From assembly GCF_000429265.1 (NCBI RefSeq), contig NZ_KE386873.1:110141-174140 (forward strand): a stretch of 64,000 nt of DNA, given 5' to 3'. Shown piece after piece: positions 38,415-47,347 of this stretch. The position numbers and the translations under genes are program-made. Every line of letters starts with the position of its first letter. The first letter of the stretch is position 1. The notes beneath the pieces were generated by a model. That model worked only from the letters and a program-made list of their open reading frames with translations, did no database searches and was not told the DNA's origin. The stretch comes from Actinomyces gerencseriae DSM 6844. Its GTDB lineage: Bacteria > Actinomycetota > Actinomycetes > Actinomycetales > Actinomycetaceae.

Positions 38415-39701
38415 TCAGGCCTGGGGGCGCAGCTGGACCATGAGGGATTCGACGGCCAGCAACGGAGCGGCGTTGGAGCGCAGCCGCGCCCGGCACTCCT
38501 CGATGGCGGCGATGCGCGCCAGGGACTGCTCTGGGCAGGTGGAGGCGGCGACGCCGTCGAGCGCCTCGGACAGGTCGATATTGACCCGTTCGACGTCGCT
38601 GCCCATCTGGGCGGCGAGCACATCACGGTAGAAGGAGAGCAGATCGATCATGGCCCGGTCCAGGACGTCGGTGCGGGCGCGCCTGGCGCGGCGCTTCTGG
38701 TCCTCCTCCAGCTGGCGGACCTGAGCGCGCAGGGCGGGCGGCACCCTGGCGCCCCCCTCCAGGCCCAGCGCCCGCAGCAGAGACGTCCTCTCCCTCGCGT
38801 CGCGCTCGGTGGTGGCGTCCTTGGCCTCGGCCTCAGCGGCCTCGACGAGCTCGGCGGCCGCCAGGACGGCATCGCCGACGCTGCGCAGGGACACGGGCGC
38901 GAGCAGGAGCCGGCGTCGGTGCTCCCAGGCGCCCGGATCGGTGGCCAGGTGCCGGGCGAGCCCGATGTGCGACTGGCTGGCCCTGGCGGCCCGCGCGGCG
39001 AGACCCGGCTCCGCGCCGTCGCGGCGCACGAGCAGCTCGGCGACGGCGTCGGCCGGCGGGATGCGCAGGGTCACCAGACGGCAGCGGGAGCGGATGGTGG
39101 GCAGGACGTCGTCGGCGGACGGTGTGCACAGGATCCACACGGTCCGGGGCGGGGGCTCCTCGATGGACTTGAGCAGCACGTTGGTGGTGCGCTCGGCCAT
39201 GCGGTCGGCATCCTCGACGAGGAGGACGCGCCAGCGACCGGTCCAGGGGCGCCGCTGCGCCTCGCCGACGAGGGTCTTGACCTCCTCCATGCTGATGAGG
39301 AGCTTCTCGGTGGCCAGGCGCACGACGTCGGGGTGGGAGCCGGCCATGACGTCGCGGCAGGGCTTGCACTGCCCGCAGCCGGGGACCGGGCCGGTGCACT
39401 GCAGGGCGGCGGCGAAGGCGCGGGCGGCGACCGAGCGGCCCGATCCGGGCGGGCCAGTCACGAGCCAGGCGTGGGTCATGGCCGAGCCCTCGGGCCCGCC
39501 GGATCCGTCAGCGGGGTCGGTGGGGCCGGCGGAGGTGGCGCCGTCGGCGAGGCCGGCGGCACCGGCCCCATCCGTGGCGACGGCCGAAGGGGGCTCCGCG
39601 ACGCCCTCGCGCGCCTCGGCGACGGCGCGGGCCGAGCGGGCGGCCGCCTCGAAGGAGGAGACGACGGCCTCCTGCCCGACGACGTCGTCCCACACGCTCA
39701 C
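38415..39701 (-). CDS. holB: DNA polymerase III subunit delta prime
   Basis: Clamp-loader subunit of the replicative polymerase, 428 aa. The AAA+ core has the P-loop-like GPPGSGRS at residues 83-90, zinc-binding cysteines at 102, 109, 112 and 115 (CTGPVPGCGQCKPC), LLVEDADRM as Walker B-like and the SRC motif in PTIRSRCRL. An Ala/Gly/Asp-rich insertion (about residues 33-75) separates the conserved MSVWDDVVGQEAV start from the P-loop. The GTG start (39699-39701) overlaps the tmk stop (GTGA), so the genes form a coupled tmk-holB operon. A helical collar domain occupies the C-terminal 130 residues. Confidence 0.94.
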   Translation of the reverse strand: MSVWDDVVGQEAVVSSFEAAARSARAVAEAREGVAEPPSAVATDGAGAAGLADGATSAGPTDPADGSGGPEGSAMTHAWLVTGPPGSGRSVAARAFAAALQCTGPVPGCGQCKPCRDVMAGSHPDVVRLATEKLLISMEEVKTLVGEAQRRPWTGRWRVLLVEDADRMAERTTNVLLKSIEEPPPRTVWILCTPSADDVLPTIRSRCRLVTLRIPPADAVAELLVRRDGAEPGLAARAARASQSHIGLARHLATDPGAWEHRRRLLLAPVSLRSVGDAVLAAAELVEAAEAEAKDATTERDARERTSLLRALGLEGGARVPPALRAQVRQLEEDQKRRARRARTDVLDRAMIDLLSFYRDVLAAQMGSDVERVNIDLSEALDGVAASTCPEQSLARIAAIEECRARLRSNAAPLLAVESLMVQLRPQA

Positions 39702-40480
39702 CGCGCGCCCCCACGGTGAGCGGTCGCCGCGGCGACGAAGGCCTCCAGGCCCACGAGCACGCGCTGGTGGGCCGTCCCGCCGCGCTGGAAGCGGGCGCCA
39801 TGGCGCTGAACGGCGCCGACGGCGGCCTCGATGACGTCATCGGCGACCTCGTCGACGGAGCGATCGGCGTCGATGACGACGAAGCGGGCGGGCTCGGCGT
39901 CGGCGAGGGCGAGGAACTCGGCCCGCAGAGCGGCGTGGAAGGCGCCGGGCTCGCGCTCGAAGCGATCCTTGGCGCCGCGTGCCATGGTGCGGCGGGCGGC
40001 GAGGCCCGGGTCGGCGTCGAGCAGGACCGTCAGATCCGGGAGAAGGCCGTCGCTGGCCCACAGGGACAGGGCGCGGACCTCCTCGGGCCCCAGCGCCCGG
40101 GCGGCCCCCTGGTAGGCGATCGAGGAGTCGAGGTAGCGGTCGCTCAGGACGACGGCGCCGCGCTCGAGGGCGGGGCGCACCAGCGTGGCGACGTGGTGGG
40201 CGCGGTCGGCGGCGTACAGGAGCGCCTCGGCACGGGGAGCGATGTCGCCGCCGTGCAGGAGAAGCTCGCGAATGGAGCCGCCGAGGTCGGTGCCGCCGGG
40301 CTCGCGAGTCAGGACGCGGTCGACGCCGGCGGCGGCGAGGAGGTCGGCGAGGATGCGGATCTGGGTGGTCTTGCCGACGCCGTCGCCGCCCTCGAAGGAG
40401 ATGAACAGGCCCGGGTGCGCGGAGCCGGGCGCGTCGGGCGCCTCGAGGGCGTCCTGCGGGCGAGAGGCGCTGTCGGTCAC
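39698..40480 (-). CDS. tmk: Thymidylate kinase
   Basis: Phosphorylates dTMP to dTDP for DNA synthesis (260 aa). The P-loop is FEGGDGVGKTT (GGDGVGKT at 31-38). The TREPGGTDLGGSIRELLL and SDRYLDSSIAYQGAARALG motifs bind dTMP and magnesium. The LID region reads AKDRFERE. The C-terminal 40 residues extend beyond the normal kinase end and are Ala/Arg-rich. The start is GTG 40480, 6 nt after TACGCT with no ribosome site, so the tmk-holB transcript is probably leaderless. A full composite repeat lies just upstream. Confidence 0.95.
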   Translation of the reverse strand: MTDSASRPQDALEAPDAPGSAHPGLFISFEGGDGVGKTTQIRILADLLAAAGVDRVLTREPGGTDLGGSIRELLLHGGDIAPRAEALLYAADRAHHVATLVRPALERGAVVLSDRYLDSSIAYQGAARALGPEEVRALSLWASDGLLPDLTVLLDADPGLAARRTMARGAKDRFEREPGAFHAALRAEFLALADAEPARFVVIDADRSVDEVADDVIEAAVGAVQRHGARFQRGGTAHQRVLVGLEAFVAAATAHRGGAR

Positions 40481-40519
40481 GGTCCCAGCGTAGCGGGCCT
40501 CGTCGGCGAATCCGCGCCA

Positions 40520-40697
40520 TCGCCGAGATCGGTTCAATTCCGGCTCGAGATCGGTCCGGTTCCGGCTCGAGATCGGTCCGACGGCGCCGCATCCGGTCGC
40601 TGGGACCACGAGTCGGGCATTCCTGCACGAAGCCGGCATTTCTGCGCGAGGCCGACGACGTCGTCGCCCGACTCTCGCAGAAATGCCCGACTCGCGC
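40520..40697 (-). repeat. Composite intergenic repeat, copy h (full, inverted)
   Basis: Iterons in the inverted orientation (CCGAGATCGG, CTCGAGATCGG, CTCGAGATCGG) come first. They are followed by the linker GCCGCATCCGGTCGCTGGGA and the palindrome GCGCGAGGCCGACGAC against GTCGTCGCCCGACTCTCGC, flanked by GGCATTTCTG and CAGAAATGCC. Confidence 0.85.
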
Positions 40698-40742
40698 GGA
40701 AAAGCCCGGGCCGGCGGGCACCGCCGGAGCGGCCCGGCGCGG

Positions 40743-41534
40743 CTAGTCCTCCTCGGCCTGGTTCTTGATCGTGTTGTAGTCGCCGAGGTCCTGAATCTGC
40801 GGGGTGTTGCCGGCCCACAGCACGGTGTTGAACCTACCGGTGACGGTGACGCTTCCCGTGTCGCGCACGTAGACGTGGACGCCGGTTCCGTTGACGATGA
40901 CGTTCTGGGCGTAGTCGACCACGACGTCCACGTGGTCGGAGTTCACCGTCAGGTCAGTGACATCGCCCTCGATGACGATGTTCTTGAAGCTGCGATCGAC
41001 GACGACCTGACCGTTGCTCGGCGTCATCGTCATGTTCTTGTCCTGCTGCGCCGTCACCCAGTCGTCGTTGGTGATGGTGACCCCGGCGCCCGGGCGCGAG
41101 GGATCGGCGGACGGCAGCGGCGGCAGCGCGGTGGGCGAGCCGCTCGGCGACGGCGTCGTCGAGGGCACGGGCACCGACGGCGAGTCGTCGATCCGCCTCG
41201 TCGTCGGCGTCTGCGACGCGGAGGCCGCGGACGTGGGGGCCCCGGAGGATGCACCGGAATCGGAGGGCGCCTCCGCGGCGCCCCCGGAGCTCCCCGAGCC
41301 TCCGCCCGCGCGGTCCAGGGTGATCGAGCAGGCTCCCAGCCCCGCGCTCAGGGCCAGGGCGCAGGCCAGGGCGACCAGGCGGCGCACGGGGCGGGACGGC
41401 GCAGGACCACCCGCGGAGGCGCCGGAGCGGGAGGCGGCGGGGCCGAGCGAGCCCGCTGAGGACAGAGGGCCGGATGAAGACGGGGAAGGGGTCGGGGCCG
41501 CGAGGGACTCCGGGATCGCGGAGGCGATGGTCAT
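40743..41534 (-). CDS. DUF3060 lipoprotein (first copy)
   Basis: Predicted surface lipoprotein of 263 aa. A hydrophobic signal segment, VALACALALSAGLGACS, ends in the lipobox LGAC (Cys69). The unusual 50 residues before it make GTG at 41387 (residue 50) an alternative start, although the ATG at 41534 has a strong AAGGAG site. A Ser/Pro/Ala linker (70-150) leads to the C-terminal DUF3060 beta repeats (VVVDRSFKNIVIEGDVTDLT, then VNSDHVDVVVDYAQNVIVNG), a right-handed helix-like fold of unknown ligand. It lies 67 nt after the OmpA-like gene on the same strand and is probably cotranscribed with it. The leader contains two AAGGAATCC direct repeats. Confidence 0.82.
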   Translation of the reverse strand: MTIASAIPESLAAPTPSPSSSGPLSSAGSLGPAASRSGASAGGPAPSRPVRRLVALACALALSAGLGACSITLDRAGGGSGSSGGAAEAPSDSGASSGAPTSAASASQTPTTRRIDDSPSVPVPSTTPSPSGSPTALPPLPSADPSRPGAGVTITNDDWVTAQQDKNMTMTPSNGQVVVDRSFKNIVIEGDVTDLTVNSDHVDVVVDYAQNVIVNGTGVHVYVRDTGSVTVTGRFNTVLWAGNTPQIQDLGDYNTIKNQAEED

Positions 41535-41601
41535 GGGATGCTCCTTGTGGATTCCTTAACGGATTCCTTGTGAACTTCTTGCGGGTGAGGACGGGAACGG
41601 G

Positions 41602-42909
41602 TCAGAAGACGGGGATCATGATCTCGACACGGCGGTTGAGCTGGCGCCCGGCCGGGTCGTCCGAGCCGTCGGGAGCCGTGTTGGGCGCCACCGGCTGAGT
41701 CTCCCCGTAGCCAACGGCGGTGAGCTGGGTGGAGGTGGCGCCGGACGCGCGCAGGGCATCGACGACGGCCTGGGCGCGCTGCTCGGAGAGGGTCTGGTTG
41801 TAGGCGTCGTCCGCGACGGAATCCGTGTGACCGGCCACGGTCGCCTTCGGAGCACCGGCCTGGGAGAGCACCCGGGCCAGGGACGCGAGCACCTCGTTCG
41901 ACTCCGGGCGGATCTGGTGGGAATCGACGTCGAACAGGATGCCGGCGTCCAGGGAGATGGCGGTGCCGCAGGACTGCACCGGTTTGATGGCGTCGATCGA
42001 GGGGAAGGACCCGACCTTGCCGACCGGCGACAGGGGCTCGGCGGCAGTGCTCTGGCCGTTGACCAGCGCCGTGCCATCGCCGCGGTTGAGGATGGACAGC
42101 GACCCATCGCTGTAGGTGCCCGTGCCATCGCCGTTGTTGACGATGCTCACGGAGCCGCGCTTGTAGGAGCCCGAGCCGTCGCCGTTGATCACGGTGCTCT
42201 CCCCGGTGGTGGAGTCGGTGGAGGTGCCCGAGCCGTTGGTGTTGACCGTCACGGACAGGTGCTCGTCCACGTAGGTCCCCGAGCCGTCGCCGTTGGTCAC
42301 GATCCGCGTGGTCCCGTCCGTGTAGGAGCCCGACCCGTTGCCGTTGTTGACGACGGTCGCCTTGCCGTCCGTGTAGGAGCCCGAGCCGTCGCCGTTGTTG
42401 ACGACGGAGCCGGTGGCGTCGGAGGAGGCGACACCGCCATTGCCGGTCAGGACGGTGCTGGTGGAGCCCAGGTAGATGCTCCCGGCCTGGTCGCAGCGGG
42501 CGGGTGAGACGGTGACGCCGGGGACGGAATCGACGGCGGCGGTCTGGTCGGAGGTCAAGGAGCCGCGGTCGGCCGTGAGCAGGCCCATGTCGGGCAGAGT
42601 GAACAGGGGGACGGGCGGCGCCTCGCCCAGGGCGTACCCGGGCACCGTCGTGCCGGCCGAGGCGGAGGCGGACGCGGAGGGAGTCGCCGGGGCGGCCGAG
42701 TCCGCGGCCCGGGGGCTCGTCGCCTGAACGGAGGCGGGGGCGGTCGACGGGTCGGCGGCGCCCGCCTCCGAGGAGGGCGCCGCCACCGGAGCCGAGGCGC
42801 GGCAGGCGCCCAGGGCGAGGCAGGCGGCACTGAGCAGGACCGCGCAGGCGACGGGACGCCGGGGGCGCACTCCGACAACGGCGATGCGGGCGTGGGTGAC
42901 GTGATTCAT
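41602..42909 (-). CDS. OmpA-family lipoprotein with DUF-type glycine-rich repeats
   Basis: Envelope lipoprotein of 435 aa. The signal ends in LALGAC (Cys36). Residues 150-290 are six to seven repeats of about 17 residues with the core NNGDGSGSYTDG, probably a beta-solenoid-like stalk. The C-terminal OmpA domain (about 315-435) has ILFDVDSHQIRPESNEVLAS, AGHTDSVADDAYNQTLSEQR and VGYGETQPVAPN, and binds peptidoglycan in known members. The start is ATG 42909, 7 nt after TAGGGT (probably leaderless). It is the first gene of a unit with the DUF3060 lipoprotein. It may anchor or space surface proteins on the cell wall. Confidence 0.9.
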   Translation of the reverse strand: MNHVTHARIAVVGVRPRRPVACAVLLSAACLALGACRASAPVAAPSSEAGAADPSTAPASVQATSPRAADSAAPATPSASASASAGTTVPGYALGEAPPVPLFTLPDMGLLTADRGSLTSDQTAAVDSVPGVTVSPARCDQAGSIYLGSTSTVLTGNGGVASSDATGSVVNNGDGSGSYTDGKATVVNNGNGSGSYTDGTTRIVTNGDGSGTYVDEHLSVTVNTNGSGTSTDSTTGESTVINGDGSGSYKRGSVSIVNNGDGTGTYSDGSLSILNRGDGTALVNGQSTAAEPLSPVGKVGSFPSIDAIKPVQSCGTAISLDAGILFDVDSHQIRPESNEVLASLARVLSQAGAPKATVAGHTDSVADDAYNQTLSEQRAQAVVDALRASGATSTQLTAVGYGETQPVAPNTAPDGSDDPAGRQLNRRVEIMIPVF

Positions 42910-43018
42910 GTGGATGACCCTACGATCGGGATGTCGCTGCGATGTCATCGCCCTGTCGCGGTCCTGCGACAGGCGGTGCGCGCAACCGGCGGTGCGCGCA
43001 CCGTGGTACTTTCGCGGT

Positions 43019-44854
43019 ATGACGCTCTTCTCGGGTACTCGTCTCGGGCACCTGGCGGCAGCGCTGGCGGTCCTCGTCCTGGTCGTCGCCCCGACGGCGG
43101 CCTGCCGGTGGAGTCCCGGGAGCGCGCGGGACGAGACGGCGGCTGGCGACTCCTCCGCGGCGGAACCGGCGGAATCCGGGCAGGCCTCGTCGAACGGCGC
43201 GCCCGCGGGCCTGGAGCCCTTCTACGACCAGGATCTGTCCTGGAGCGACTGCCCGGACGGCGCCGTCGGCTATCAGTGCGCCACGGCGAGCGTCCCGCTG
43301 AGCTACGACGACCCGGCCGGGCAGACCGTCTCCATCGCCCTCAGGCGCCTGCCGGCCTCCGACGGCGGAGCCGAGCTCGGCTCCCTGTTCCTCAACCCCG
43401 GCGGTCCGGGCAGCAGCGGTACCGGCATGGTCGCGTCCGCCGCGTCCGCGTACACCCCCGAGATGCTCGCCTCCTACGACCTCGTCGGCTTCGACCCGCG
43501 CGGCGTCGGCGACTCGACCCGTCTGACCTGCTGGTCCCCCGACGACCTCGCGCACGTCGGCGACGAGGACGGCGACGGCAGTGGTGACGGCGGTGACGGC
43601 GGTGCCGCCGGAGACGACGCCGCGGGCGCGGCGCCCTCCGACGAGGCGGGCGGGGACGCCGAACCCCCCGAGCCCTCTGAATCCGCTGGCCCCGCCGGCC
43701 CCGGGGCCGCGCCGTCGGACGACGCCTCCCCCGCCCCGACGATCGACGACATCTTCTGGACGTCAACGGTCGCCAAGGGCGCGGCCGACGCCGCCGCGTG
43801 CCGGAGGTACTCCGAGATCCCGGATCTCATCGATCACATGGGCACGTTCGACACGGCCCGGGATCTCGACGTCCTGCGCTCCGCGGTCGGCGACGAGCGG
43901 CTCGCCTACCTCGGCTACTCCTACGGCACCTCCATCGGCAGCGCCTACGCCGAGCTCTTCCCCGGCAATGTCGGGCGTGTCGTCCTGGACGGCGCGACGG
44001 ACCCGACGCTGACCCGCTCGGAGACGGCCGACGCCCAGTTCGCGTATCGGGAGAGCCGGCTGCGGGCGTATCTCGACTACTGCCTGGGGCAGGACGGATG
44101 CCCGGTCACCGGCACCGTCGATGAGGCCGTCGCGCAGGTCACCACCTTCTTCAAGAGCCTGAACGCCGCGCCGCTCACCGTCACTCTGGACGGACGGACC
44201 AGCCGGATGGACGGCTCGGCGGCCTTCAACCGCGCGCAGAGCCTGTGGCTGGCCCGCCCCGAGTACTGGGACGCGCTGACCGGGGCCCTGTCCCGGGCGA
44301 TGACCCGGCGCGACGGCAGCGAGCTCGCGCGCGCGAGCGCCCTGGCGCCGGAGTCCGGCCAGATCACGACGCCGAGGACTCAGGAGGAGGCGCGCTTCGC
44401 GATGATCCACACCGCGGTGACCTGCGCCGACTCCCCCGACGTCGCCGATCGGGCCGTATGGAACGCGAACGCGTCGCGGGCGTCCGAGGAGTACCCGTTC
44501 ATGAGCGCCATGGGCTCGCTGCCCGCCGGGACCGACGCCTACTGCCACGGCTGGGGCGTCGTCTCGGCCTCCGCGCCGACCGCGACCCGAGCCCCCGGCT
44601 CGGCGCCGATCCTCGTCGTCGGCGTCACCGGGGACTCGCAGACCCCCTACTCGTGGGCGCAGTCCCTGGCCTCGCAGCTCGACGCCGGGCACCTGCTCAC
44701 CGTCGAGGGCCACCAGCACGGCGCCTCGCTGTCGAACGCATGCGCCACCTCGCGCGTCAGCGACTACCTGGTCGATGGCTCGCTGCCCGATGAGGGGGAC
44801 GTCTGCCGGATCGATCCGCTACCCGCCGACGTCGCCGACGAGCTCGCGCAGTAG
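43019..44854 (+). CDS. Secreted TAP-like alpha/beta hydrolase, lipoprotein (second copy)
   Basis: Paralog of the gene at 35312-36937, 611 aa. The signal peptide ends in a PTAAC lipobox (Cys29). The core has NPGGPGSSGTG, VGFDPRGVGDS and the nucleophile GYSYG (about Ser301). The acid is in GVTGDSQTPYS and the histidine near VEGHQHGAS in the TAP-like C-terminal domain. A unique insertion of about 70 residues after CWSPDDLAHV is Asp/Gly/Ala/Pro-rich (about residues 180-245) and may be an exposed loop. The ATG at 43019 is 6 nt after TACTTT (leaderless). It diverges from the OmpA-like lipoprotein gene. Confidence 0.9.
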   Translation: MTLFSGTRLGHLAAALAVLVLVVAPTAACRWSPGSARDETAAGDSSAAEPAESGQASSNGAPAGLEPFYDQDLSWSDCPDGAVGYQCATASVPLSYDDPAGQTVSIALRRLPASDGGAELGSLFLNPGGPGSSGTGMVASAASAYTPEMLASYDLVGFDPRGVGDSTRLTCWSPDDLAHVGDEDGDGSGDGGDGGAAGDDAAGAAPSDEAGGDAEPPEPSESAGPAGPGAAPSDDASPAPTIDDIFWTSTVAKGAADAAACRRYSEIPDLIDHMGTFDTARDLDVLRSAVGDERLAYLGYSYGTSIGSAYAELFPGNVGRVVLDGATDPTLTRSETADAQFAYRESRLRAYLDYCLGQDGCPVTGTVDEAVAQVTTFFKSLNAAPLTVTLDGRTSRMDGSAAFNRAQSLWLARPEYWDALTGALSRAMTRRDGSELARASALAPESGQITTPRTQEEARFAMIHTAVTCADSPDVADRAVWNANASRASEEYPFMSAMGSLPAGTDAYCHGWGVVSASAPTATRAPGSAPILVVGVTGDSQTPYSWAQSLASQLDAGHLLTVEGHQHGASLSNACATSRVSDYLVDGSLPDEGDVCRIDPLPADVADELAQ

Positions 44855-44944
44855 AGCCATGAGAACCGCGGTGGCGCTCGGAGCGGCCGGGCGCCCCGGC
44901 CCGAGCCCTCGGGCCGGCGACCCCGTCGGCCCCGGCCCGAGCGC

Positions 44945-45919
44945 TCAGGCCCCTCCCGTCGGCCCCGCCACCGGAAGCGCCAGCCACACGCGCGTGCCCA
45001 CTCCCTCGCGCGAGGTCATGCCCGCATTCCCGCCATGGCGCCTGGCGATCGTGAGCACCAGGGGCAGCCCCAGCCCGGAGCCGGGCAGCGCCCGGGCGTT
45101 GTCGGCACGACCCAGCTCGCGGAAGACGAGTCCCATCTCCCGCTCGGGCACCCCGATGCCCGTGTCGGCGACCTCGATCGTCACCATGCCGCTCTCCTCC
45201 CGGCCGCGCACCTCGATCGCTCCGCCGGCGGGGGTGTACTTGGCCGCATTGGACACGACGTTGTAGACGGCCGAGTAGAGGAGGTCGCCGTCACCGCGCA
45301 CGTGCGGCAGGGGCCAGGGGATCGACGGCAGGTCGAGGCGGATGCGCACGGCGACCCCGCGCCCGGCGGCCTCCTCGATGACGGAGGTCACGGCGTCCTG
45401 GACCGTCTCGGCGAGATCGACGTCCTCCAGGTCGAGGGGCGCCGCCTCGAGCTCGGAGAGCTTGCGCAGGTCGGTCAGCAGACGGCTCATCCTCCGGGAC
45501 TGGGCATCGACGACCTCGAGGTTGACGGCGATGGCGGGAGAGGCGCTCTGGGAGGCGTCGGCGACGGCGGCGCGCACCGCCGTCAACGGGTTCTTGAGCT
45601 CGTGGTCGAGGCGGCGCAGGAAGTGACGGTGCTGCATGCGCGCCTCCTCCTGGATCTGACGTCGCAGGCGCCGGCGGTCGGCGTTCCGACGGTACCGGCC
45701 GACGATCATGATCAGCGCGATCAGGAGGACGACGACCAGGACCTCGCCGACGACCAGCGCGGGCGACGCCGCGATGCGCAGGCGCAGATCGCCCCACAGC
45801 AGTTGCGTCGCGGCGGTCAGCACCACCGCGACGCCCAGGAGGAGAACCCATCCCACCAGGGCGGGGCGCAGCAGCCGGTCCTCATCGGAGGACGGCCCGC
45901 CCTCGCCGGTCCGGGTCAC
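44945..45919 (-). CDS. Two-component sensor histidine kinase
   Basis: Membrane sensor kinase of 324 aa. Two membrane helices (about 20-42 and 52-74) flank only a ten-residue external loop, so it senses membrane state or a partner protein more than a ligand. The phosphoacceptor is His106 in RRLDHELKNPLTAV. The ATPase domain shows the N box YNVVSNAAKYTP, G1 ADTGIGVPE and G2 GSGLGLPLV. GTG at 45919 overlaps the regulator stop (GTGA at 45916-45919), so it is coupled to the upstream response regulator. The nearby DUF3060 lipoprotein genes are candidate inputs or targets. Confidence 0.92.
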   Translation of the reverse strand: MTRTGEGGPSSDEDRLLRPALVGWVLLLGVAVVLTAATQLLWGDLRLRIAASPALVVGEVLVVVLLIALIMIVGRYRRNADRRRLRRQIQEEARMQHRHFLRRLDHELKNPLTAVRAAVADASQSASPAIAVNLEVVDAQSRRMSRLLTDLRKLSELEAAPLDLEDVDLAETVQDAVTSVIEEAAGRGVAVRIRLDLPSIPWPLPHVRGDGDLLYSAVYNVVSNAAKYTPAGGAIEVRGREESGMVTIEVADTGIGVPEREMGLVFRELGRADNARALPGSGLGLPLVLTIARRHGGNAGMTSREGVGTRVWLALPVAGPTGGA

Positions 45920-46647
45920 GCGTGGACCTCGGCGCGGAAGCGGTACCCCACGGAGGGGACGGTCTCGATGTAGACGGGCGCGGAGGCGTCGTCGCCCAGG
46001 ACCTGGCGGATCTCCCGGACGCGGTGGTCGACGGCCCGCGTCGAGGAGGCGAAGTCGATGCCCCACAGGGCCGACAGGAGCGCGTCCCGGGTGTGGAGCT
46101 CGCCGGGATGGCTCATGAGGTAGTCCAGGAGCGTCACGGCCTTCGGCGTCAGGGAGAGCTCGCGCCCCCGCAACTCGACGCGACGCGCGGGCCGGTACAG
46201 GACGAGGTCGCCGGACACGAGGCGGGTCGCGGCGGTCAACGGCTGCCTGGTCCCCCGACTGCGACGCAGGACCGCGCGGATGCGGGAGGCGAGCTCGGCG
46301 GGGTCGAAGGGCTTGGACAGGTAGTCGTCGGCGCCGTCGTCGAGGGCGGAGACCCGCTCGTAGGAGGCGTCGACCTGGGTGAGCAGGATGATGGGCGTCC
46401 AGGCGCCGCCGGCCCGCACCCGCCGCACCAGCTCCCGCCCGTCCATGCGCGGCATGAGGACGTCGGAGACGACGATGTCGACCTCGTAGGCGGCCAGGAG
46501 ATCCAGCGCCTCGACGCCGTCCGAGGCGAGCATGACCCGATACCCGCTGCGCTCCAGGTAGGGGCCGAGAGAACGGCGGATGGGGGCCTCGTCATCGACG
46601 AGCAGAACCGTGGCGGGCGAGGAGGCCGGTGCGGCGGGCCGGGTCAT
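45916..46647 (-). CDS. OmpR/PhoB-family response regulator
   Basis: DNA-binding response regulator of 243 aa. The receiver domain has the acidic pair in LLVDDEAP, phosphoacceptor Asp62 in VSDVLMPRMDG, Thr/Ser in ILLTQ and Lys in LSKPFDP. The C-terminal winged helix ends in VDHRVREIRQVLGDD and IETVPSVGYRFRAE. GGAAGG lies about 7 nt before the ATG. Its 5' leader contains eleven 9-bp tandem repeats, which reach back to the stop of the DUF3060 gene. It is cotranscribed and coupled with the kinase that follows. Confidence 0.94.
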   Translation of the reverse strand: MTRPAAPASSPATVLLVDDEAPIRRSLGPYLERSGYRVMLASDGVEALDLLAAYEVDIVVSDVLMPRMDGRELVRRVRAGGAWTPIILLTQVDASYERVSALDDGADDYLSKPFDPAELASRIRAVLRRSRGTRQPLTAATRLVSGDLVLYRPARRVELRGRELSLTPKAVTLLDYLMSHPGELHTRDALLSALWGIDFASSTRAVDHRVREIRQVLGDDASAPVYIETVPSVGYRFRAEVHA

Positions 46648-46658
46648 GAGCGCCCTTC

Positions 46659-46757
46659 CGAATTCACAGAATTCACTGAGCCCGCAGAATCCGTAGAATC
46701 CGCTGAATTCACTGGACTCGTCGAATTCGCCGAGCGCGCTGAATCTGCAGGATTCAC
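46659..46757. repeat. 9-bp tandem repeats in the response-regulator leader
   Basis: Eleven units in exact 9-bp register with consensus TGAATTCAC or AGAATCCGC (for example 46659-46667, 46668-46676, 46704-46712). Three units (46677, 46713, 46731) are more divergent. The block fills the gap between the DUF3060 stop and the regulator ribosome site. A related 9-nt repeat is found inside topA near 50020-50065. Confidence 0.88.
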
Positions 46758-47347
46758 TGGGTGAGTTTCCCGGTGGTGTTGCCGGCGCCCTGGTCCTGGA
46801 TGTCGGGGTCGTCTTCGAGCCAGTGGACGGTGACGCCGGAGCCCTGGATCACGAGGTGGTCGATGTCGCGCGCATAGACCACGACATCGGATCCCTGAAT
46901 GGTGAGGGTGTCAACGTCCTCAGCGGCGATCCTGGTGCTGGCGCCCTGAATCGTCAGGCTGTCGAGGTCGCCCACCAGGTTGAGGGTCTCGCCCGCACCG
47001 GGGACCGCGTAGCTGCCGGAGACCTGTTTGCGCTCGCCGTTGCTGAGAATGTCCTTCCACGTGGGATCGGTGATCGCGGCGTCCTCGGCGTCGCCGCCGT
47101 CGTGGTCGTGGTCGTCGTCGCCGCCGTGGTCATCGGAGTCCTCGGTGCTCATGGAGCCCCGGGGGCTCGCGGAGCCGTCGGCGCCGGCCGAGCCGCTGGA
47201 GCCGGAGTCCGCCTTCTGGGCCTGGGAGGCCGCAGGCGAGGCGGAGGAACCGGAGTCGGAGCCATTGAAGGACATCGAGCAGGCGCCCGCCGACAGGGCG
47301 AGCGTCAGAGCGGCGGCTCCGGCAAAGGCGGTCCTGGGAAGGTGCAT
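46754..47347 (-). CDS. DUF3060 lipoprotein (second copy) with a His/Asp-rich linker
   Basis: Surface lipoprotein of 197 aa with signal FAGAAALTLALSAGACS and lipobox Cys23. A Ser/Ala/Gly linker contains an acidic histidine cluster, DDHGGDDDHDHDGGD (about residues 73-87), which could bind divalent metal. The C-terminal DUF3060 region shows repeated strands: LDSLTIQGASTRI, VDTLTIQGSDVVVY and IDHLVIQGSGVTVHWLEDD. GAGAGGAA lies about 8 nt before the ATG. It is the gene just upstream of the two-component system on the same strand, so it may be its target or a sensor partner. It is shorter than the DUF3060 protein at 40743 and has a normal signal start. Confidence 0.84.
   Translation of the reverse strand: MHLPRTAFAGAAALTLALSAGACSMSFNGSDSGSSASPAASQAQKADSGSSGSAGADGSASPRGSMSTEDSDDHGGDDDHDHDGGDAEDAAITDPTWKDILSNGERKQVSGSYAVPGAGETLNLVGDLDSLTIQGASTRIAAEDVDTLTIQGSDVVVYARDIDHLVIQGSGVTVHWLEDDPDIQDQGAGNTTGKLTQ

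Noticed and set aside
45922-46764. + strand frame of 280 codons with an EFTEFTEPAES-like end
   Set aside because: Antisense to the response regulator; the repeat-like peptide is just the 9-bp tandem repeat translated.
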